This document shows positions 60,556 through 64,000 of a stretch of 64,000 bases of DNA, piece after piece. Location: NCBI RefSeq assembly GCF_016907655.1, contig NZ_JAFBCL010000001.1, positions 3,072,001 through 3,136,000 on the forward strand, read 5' to 3'. The position numbers and the translations under genes are program-made. The notes under the pieces were generated by a model. The model ran no database searches. It saw nothing but the letters and a program-made list of their open reading frames with translations, and was not told the origin of the DNA. Origin of the DNA: Saccharothrix algeriensis (GTDB taxonomy: Bacteria > Actinomycetota > Actinomycetes > Mycobacteriales > Pseudonocardiaceae). The number at the start of each line of letters is the position of its first letter. Positions within the stretch are counted from its first letter, which is position 1.

Positions 60556-61785
60556 CTAGCCCCTGCCGCACAGCGCGACCGACGCGAGCTTCTTGTTCGC
60601 CTCGTCGAACCGCTTGGCCGCTGCCGGGTCACCGGCGTCCACGAGGCCGTGCGTGACCGAGAACTCGATCCGCTTGCCGCGATCGGCCGTGCTGTACATG
60701 TAGGACGAGGCGCTCTGCGTGCCGCCGGTGTGGCCGTACGCGGTGCAGCCCGGGGCGAACTCGTTCTGGAACAGCCCGAGGCCCACGCGCTCGGTCTCGT
60801 TCCGGAACACCGTCTTGCGCATCTCGGCCAGCAGCTCCGGCTTCAGCAGCCGCCCGCCCAGCAGCGCGGTGACGAACCTGTCGAGGTCCTCGGTGGTGGA
60901 GATGATCTCGCCGGCGGCGCCCGCCCAGGACGGGTTCATCCTGGTCACGTCGACGACCTTCTGCTGGCCCTGGTGCTGGTACAGCATGTAGCCGTGCGCG
61001 TGCCGGCCGGGGATGCCGGTCTTCGTGCCCGGCAGGCTGGTGCCGTGCAGCCCGAGCGGGCGCAGGACGCGCCGTTCGACCTGGGTGGCGTAGTCGGTGC
61101 CGGTCGCCTGCTCGATCAGCATGCCGAGCAGCGTGTAGTTGGTGTTGGAGTAGGAGTGCCGCGCGCCCGGCTCGAACCGGGCGGGCCTGCTCAGCGCCAG
61201 TCGGACGAGGTCGTCGGCCCGGTAGGTGCGGAACAGGTTGTCCACGTAGTCCTGGCCCCACAGCGGGAGGCCCGCTTCCGGCGTGCCGTCGGCCTTGACG
61301 TCGCCGGTGTAGTTGAACAGGCCGCTGGTGTGGTTGAGCAGCATCCGGACGGTGATCCGGCGGTCGAGCCCGTACCGGGGCAGGTAGCGGTCGACGGGCT
61401 CGTCCAACCGGAGCCTGCCCTCGCCGACGAGCTGCAGCACGACGGTGGCGACGAAGGTCTTCGTGATGCTGCCCACGCGGAACCGCCCCTCCGGCGACGG
61501 CTTGGCGCTGCGGTGCAGTTCCGCGACACCGGCGCTGCCGGTCCACTCGCCCCGCCGGTCGTGCACGCGCACCACCACGCCGGCCGCCCCGGCCGCCACC
61601 AGCTCGTCCATCGCCCGGCGCAGCTCACCGTGGTCCCGCGCGGCGTTCTGCTCCGCGTTCTGCTCGGCGTTCTGCTCGGCGCCCGCCCGGTCCTCCGACG
61701 CGGCGAGGGCGTTCTGCCCGGCCGTCCCGACCAGCACCGCGGCCGCCATGACCGCGACGCCGACGCGTCGCATGCTCGTTCTCAT
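60556..61785 (-). CDS. Secreted D-alanyl-D-alanine carboxypeptidase-like serine hydrolase
   Basis: 409 residues from ATG 61785 (the open frame runs 25 residues upstream but lacks a start context). Signal peptide MRTSMRRVGVAVMAAAVLVG with cleavage near ALA-A; a threefold AEQN repeat (about 36-48). Then the R61-type penicillin-binding fold: SITK (106-109), YSN (212-214) and GHTGGT near the C terminus. Would act on peptidoglycan stem peptides or esters outside the cell. The paralogue at 59562 is cytoplasmic and only distantly similar. Confidence 0.9.
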   Translation of the reverse strand: MRTSMRRVGVAVMAAAVLVGTAGQNALAASEDRAGAEQNAEQNAEQNAARDHGELRRAMDELVAAGAAGVVVRVHDRRGEWTGSAGVAELHRSAKPSPEGRFRVGSITKTFVATVVLQLVGEGRLRLDEPVDRYLPRYGLDRRITVRMLLNHTSGLFNYTGDVKADGTPEAGLPLWGQDYVDNLFRTYRADDLVRLALSRPARFEPGARHSYSNTNYTLLGMLIEQATGTDYATQVERRVLRPLGLHGTSLPGTKTGIPGRHAHGYMLYQHQGQQKVVDVTRMNPSWAGAAGEIISTTEDLDRFVTALLGGRLLKPELLAEMRKTVFRNETERVGLGLFQNEFAPGCTAYGHTGGTQSASSYMYSTADRGKRIEFSVTHGLVDAGDPAAAKRFDEANKKLASVALCGRG

Positions 61786-61956
61786 CCAGGTCCGTCCCTC
61801 TGATCGGTGTTCCGGTCGCCGGGGCCCTTCCGCCCGCGTGCCGGCGGTTCCTCGCCGCACAAGAAACCTATGGACCGCACCGAACAGCGGGAATCACGCC
61901 AACTGCCGTTCCGGGGTGGTGCTGGCGCTACCGCGCCCGCACGGGGTGGCCGGGGG

Positions 61957-62592
61957 TCAGCGGGCGAAGACCACCGCGGCGGGCACCGGGTCCCGGGGCC
62001 CCAGGACCAGGTGCGCCTCGACCTCGAACCCGGCGTCGCACAGCAGGTCCGCCACCTGGTCGGTCGTGCGGCGGTGGACCCGGACCTTCATCGGGTGGCC
62101 GCCGTAGCCCTCGGTCTTCCACCGCGACCCGGAGCCGTGGTGGAAGCCGAGCAGCAGCGGGCACCTCGGCCGCAGCACACGCCGGAACTGCGCGAATACC
62201 GCGGGGATCGCGTCGTCGGGGACGTGCACCAGGGACCACCACGCGAGCAGCCCGCCGACCGAGGCGTCGGCCAGGTCCGGCTCCGTCATGGAACCCACCT
62301 CGAACCGCACACCGGGGTGCTCCCGCCGGGCCACGTCGACCATCCCGGGCGACAGGTCGATGCCGAACGCGTCGACGCCGAGCCCGCGCAGGTGAGCGGT
62401 GACGTGCCCCGGCCCGCACCCCATGTCCACCACCGGGCCACCACCGGTGGAGCGCACCGACTCGGCGAACGTCCCCAGGGCCGCCCGCATGTGGGGATGC
62501 GCTTCGAGCGACCCGCGCAACCGGTCGGCGTAGCTCACCGCGACCGTGTCGTAGGAGGTCCGGGTGTCCGCCAGCCAGGTTTCGGCGCTCAT
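61957..62592 (-). CDS. Class I SAM-dependent methyltransferase
   Basis: 211 residues from ATG 62592. Motif I VVDMGCGPGHVTAHL, acidic VDAFGIDLS, VGSMTEPDLADASVGGLLAW and RVLRPRCPLLLGFHHGSG. The YDTVAVSYADRLRGSLEAHP start is typical of actinobacterial small-molecule methyltransferases. Substrate not predictable; single gene with 34-bp separation from the GNAT gene upstream, so possibly co-transcribed. Confidence 0.88.
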   Translation of the reverse strand: MSAETWLADTRTSYDTVAVSYADRLRGSLEAHPHMRAALGTFAESVRSTGGGPVVDMGCGPGHVTAHLRGLGVDAFGIDLSPGMVDVARREHPGVRFEVGSMTEPDLADASVGGLLAWWSLVHVPDDAIPAVFAQFRRVLRPRCPLLLGFHHGSGSRWKTEGYGGHPMKVRVHRRTTDQVADLLCDAGFEVEAHLVLGPRDPVPAAVVFAR

Positions 62593-62626
62593 GCCGGGAG
62601 ACCCTAGCTCAGCGGTGGTCGTGCTC

Positions 62627-63496
62627 TTAACCGGTTTCCCTTGCGCCGCAAGAGAAGTCGTAGCTGCTGAAGTCGGTGACCGGCACGTAGCCGATGCGCC
62701 GGTAGAGGGCGTTGCTGGTGGGGTTGCCGGGGTCGGTGAACAGCACGACGTCCGTCGCGCCGGCGGCCAGCGCGGCCCGGCTCACCTCGGTCGTCACGGC
62801 GCCCGCGTAGCCCCGTGCCCGGAGGTGCGCCGGGGTGTAGACGGGGTCCACCCGGACCATGCCGGCGATCACCGACGTCGACCCCGCCATGGAGACGGGG
62901 GCGCCGTCCGGGGTCTCCCAGAAGGTGAAGTGCTTCTCGGCGTAGCGCGAGTCGGCCCAGGAGTCGATGGGCGGCCCACCGACGTCGGCGGTGAACTCGT
63001 CGCACCAGCGGATGACCTGCTCGCGGTCCCGCGCGCCCGCGACGCGCCCCCGCCCCGCCGGGGCCGGCCCCGGCGGGGTGAGCGTGCCGAGGCGGTGAAG
63101 GCGGACGTGCAGGTTGAACACCGGCGTCGCGCCGGTGCGCCGCTGCCACGCCTCCGCGAAGGCGGCAGCCGTGTCGTGGTCCGCGGTGACGCCGGTGAGC
63201 GGGTGGCCGAGGTCGGCCAGGTGGGCGGCGAGGCCGTCGGCCTGCTCCGGGGTGAGGGGGCTGGGGTTCAGGCGCTGGGACGGACGGCGGTGGAGGATGG
63301 CCCGGACCTCGCCTCCCCGCTCCAGCCAGCCGAGCACGGTGGCCTCGGCGCCGCGCGTGTCCACCCCGCCGGTCCGCAACCCCTCGACCACCGTCAGCGG
63401 CATGGTGTGCAGGGTGGGGCGCGAGCGCAGGAAGTCCCCGGCGCGGGCGAGGAAGTGGTCGACGTCTTCGGTGAGGTGCCAGCCGTCCGAGCGCAT
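62627..63496 (-). CDS. GNAT-family N-acetyltransferase
   Basis: 289 residues. The C-terminal half is a GNAT domain: SMAGSTSVIAGMVRVDPVYT, acetyl-CoA loop HLRARGYAGAVTTEVSRAAL and LFTDPGNPTSNALYRRIGY. The N-terminal ~140 residues form a second, degenerate acetyltransferase-like domain (TEDVDHFLARAGDFLRSRP) as in many two-domain actinobacterial GNATs. Target amine unknown. Confidence 0.88.
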   Translation of the reverse strand: MRSDGWHLTEDVDHFLARAGDFLRSRPTLHTMPLTVVEGLRTGGVDTRGAEATVLGWLERGGEVRAILHRRPSQRLNPSPLTPEQADGLAAHLADLGHPLTGVTADHDTAAAFAEAWQRRTGATPVFNLHVRLHRLGTLTPPGPAPAGRGRVAGARDREQVIRWCDEFTADVGGPPIDSWADSRYAEKHFTFWETPDGAPVSMAGSTSVIAGMVRVDPVYTPAHLRARGYAGAVTTEVSRAALAAGATDVVLFTDPGNPTSNALYRRIGYVPVTDFSSYDFSCGARETG

Positions 63497-63564
63497 GCTT
63501 CATGATCCACGAGCCGCCCGGCTCCAGGACACGCGTTTTCCGGAGGGACGTGGGACCGCCCCGG

Positions 63565-64000
63565 TCACTGGGCCCGGTTCCGCGCCCAGTCGCGCACCCG
63601 CGGCTGGACCTCGTCCAGGAAAGCGGACTTGGCGCGCGTGTAGTCGTCGTAGTCCGGGCCGCCCGCGTGCAGCTCGGCCAGGGCGCGCTTGATCTGCTCG
63701 TAGCGACGCGCCTGGTCCGCGTGGTGGCGCAGCCAGTCGCGGAAGTCGACGACGTACCCGGCGAAGGGGGAGTCGGTTCGGCGGACGTGGAGGATGGCGG
63801 CTTCGGTGGGAGCGGAGAAGAGCCGCTTCTCGTAGAGCGCGGCGTCGGTGGGATCACCCGGCCTCGGGGTGTCCCGGTGGACGCCGGGGGAATCCGGCCG
63901 CGCACCCCGCGCGACGACGAAGGGCGTCGGCGCGAGGACGTCGGCGAGTTCGGCCAGGCCCGGCAGGGACGGCATCCGCACCTGCAGGTCCAGGAACGGC
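63565..64000 (-). CDS. GrpB/UPF0157 family nucleotidyltransferase-like protein (start outside window)
   Basis: Reading frame continues through the right edge, so the 5' end is missing; the visible 145 codons start with PFLDLQVRMPSLPGLAELAD (family norm PxIDIQVxV...L). Then a divergent middle, AILHVRR, VVDFRDWLRHHADQARRYEQ and YTRAKSAFLDEV, all matching GrpB proteins. These belong to the nucleotidyltransferase superfamily; function unknown. The GTG at 63981 is internal, not the start. Confidence 0.82.
   Translation of the reverse strand, partial: PFLDLQVRMPSLPGLAELADVLAPTPFVVARGARPDSPGVHRDTPRPGDPTDAALYEKRLFSAPTEAAILHVRRTDSPFAGYVVDFRDWLRHHADQARRYEQIKRALAELHAGGPDYDDYTRAKSAFLDEVQPRVRDWARNRAQ

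Noticed and set aside
59562..61785. Beta-lactamase resistance determinants
   Set aside because: Both proteins have SxxK/YxN motifs of the wider penicillin-binding/esterase superfamily; nothing shows beta-lactam hydrolysis.

Overview
The window is very GC-rich (by eye well above 70%), with third-position G/C almost throughout, frequent GTG starts, 1-4 bp ATGA/GTGA gene overlaps and tightly packed genes. Actinobacterial markers are abundant: a 421/172-residue two-product aspartokinase, a mycothiol-dependent-type enzyme, a SARP/AfsR regulator, ESX/WXG-like small proteins, an LAxTG class E sortase signal, a LexA box of the actinobacterial type and the order ffs-dnaX-ybaB-recR. I infer a filamentous actinomycete of the Pseudonocardiales (Saccharothrix/Actinosynnema/Lentzea-like). 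The rank is inference; the phylum is well supported. Most of the window is ordinary chromosomal backbone.

Layout. 1-8.5 kb: end of an S9 peptidase, then oxidative-stress functions (ohr-dps operon, FMN reductase, fur-like regulator coupled to catalase), an HSL-type esterase, an MFS exporter and an erythromycin-esterase homologue. 8.5-17 kb: gluconokinase-like kinase, the lysC-asd aspartate-pathway operon, a PIG-V-like mannosyltransferase with a nitroreductase, leuA with a Leu-Leu-Leu leader peptide, and a TetR gene divergent from a DinB/mycothiol protein. 18-24 kb: five-gene dpp/opp peptide ABC importer, divergent from a 1085-residue AfsR-type regulator. 27.5-31.5 kb: recombination/replication block (kinase, recR, ybaB, dnaX with a long repetitive linker, SRP RNA).

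31.5-40.1 kb is the patchiest part: a divergent IMPase-like gene, an AsnC regulator, two XRE repressor-like genes around a repeated GCAAAC operator with a phage-type replication protein beside tRNA-Ser(GGA), a secreted nuclease, a LexA box firing into a tiny transcript, and a scar at tRNA-Ser(CGA): a 74-bp tRNA 3'-end duplication enclosing an integrase fragment, an AT-richer remnant and, just outside, a one-spacer relic of a type I-E CRISPR array.

40-50 kb: ECF sigma factor, tadA pair, M20 amidohydrolase, tyrA, two tandem secreted FN3/lectin-like paralogues, a glycolipid-binding-family protein coupled to a 57-residue protein, and a thioester/LAxTG surface protein. 50-64 kb: orphan C5 DNA methyltransferase divergent from a HEAT-like protein, a gene-free stretch built of three consecutive compound palindromes (52.65-53.09 kb), an ATP-grasp enzyme with a small protein, an epimerase, a three-gene ESX-associated operon controlled from a region with four 17-bp direct-repeat boxes, rnz, two serine hydrolases, a methyltransferase, a GNAT protein and the end of a GrpB-family gene.

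Regulatory DNA is unusually readable here. Many genes have a TAnnnT-type -10 element 6-7 nt before the start codon (leaderless transcripts), three GTGA-N6-TCAC Crp/GlxR-like boxes occur, and nearly every convergent gene pair is separated by a near-perfect hairpin.
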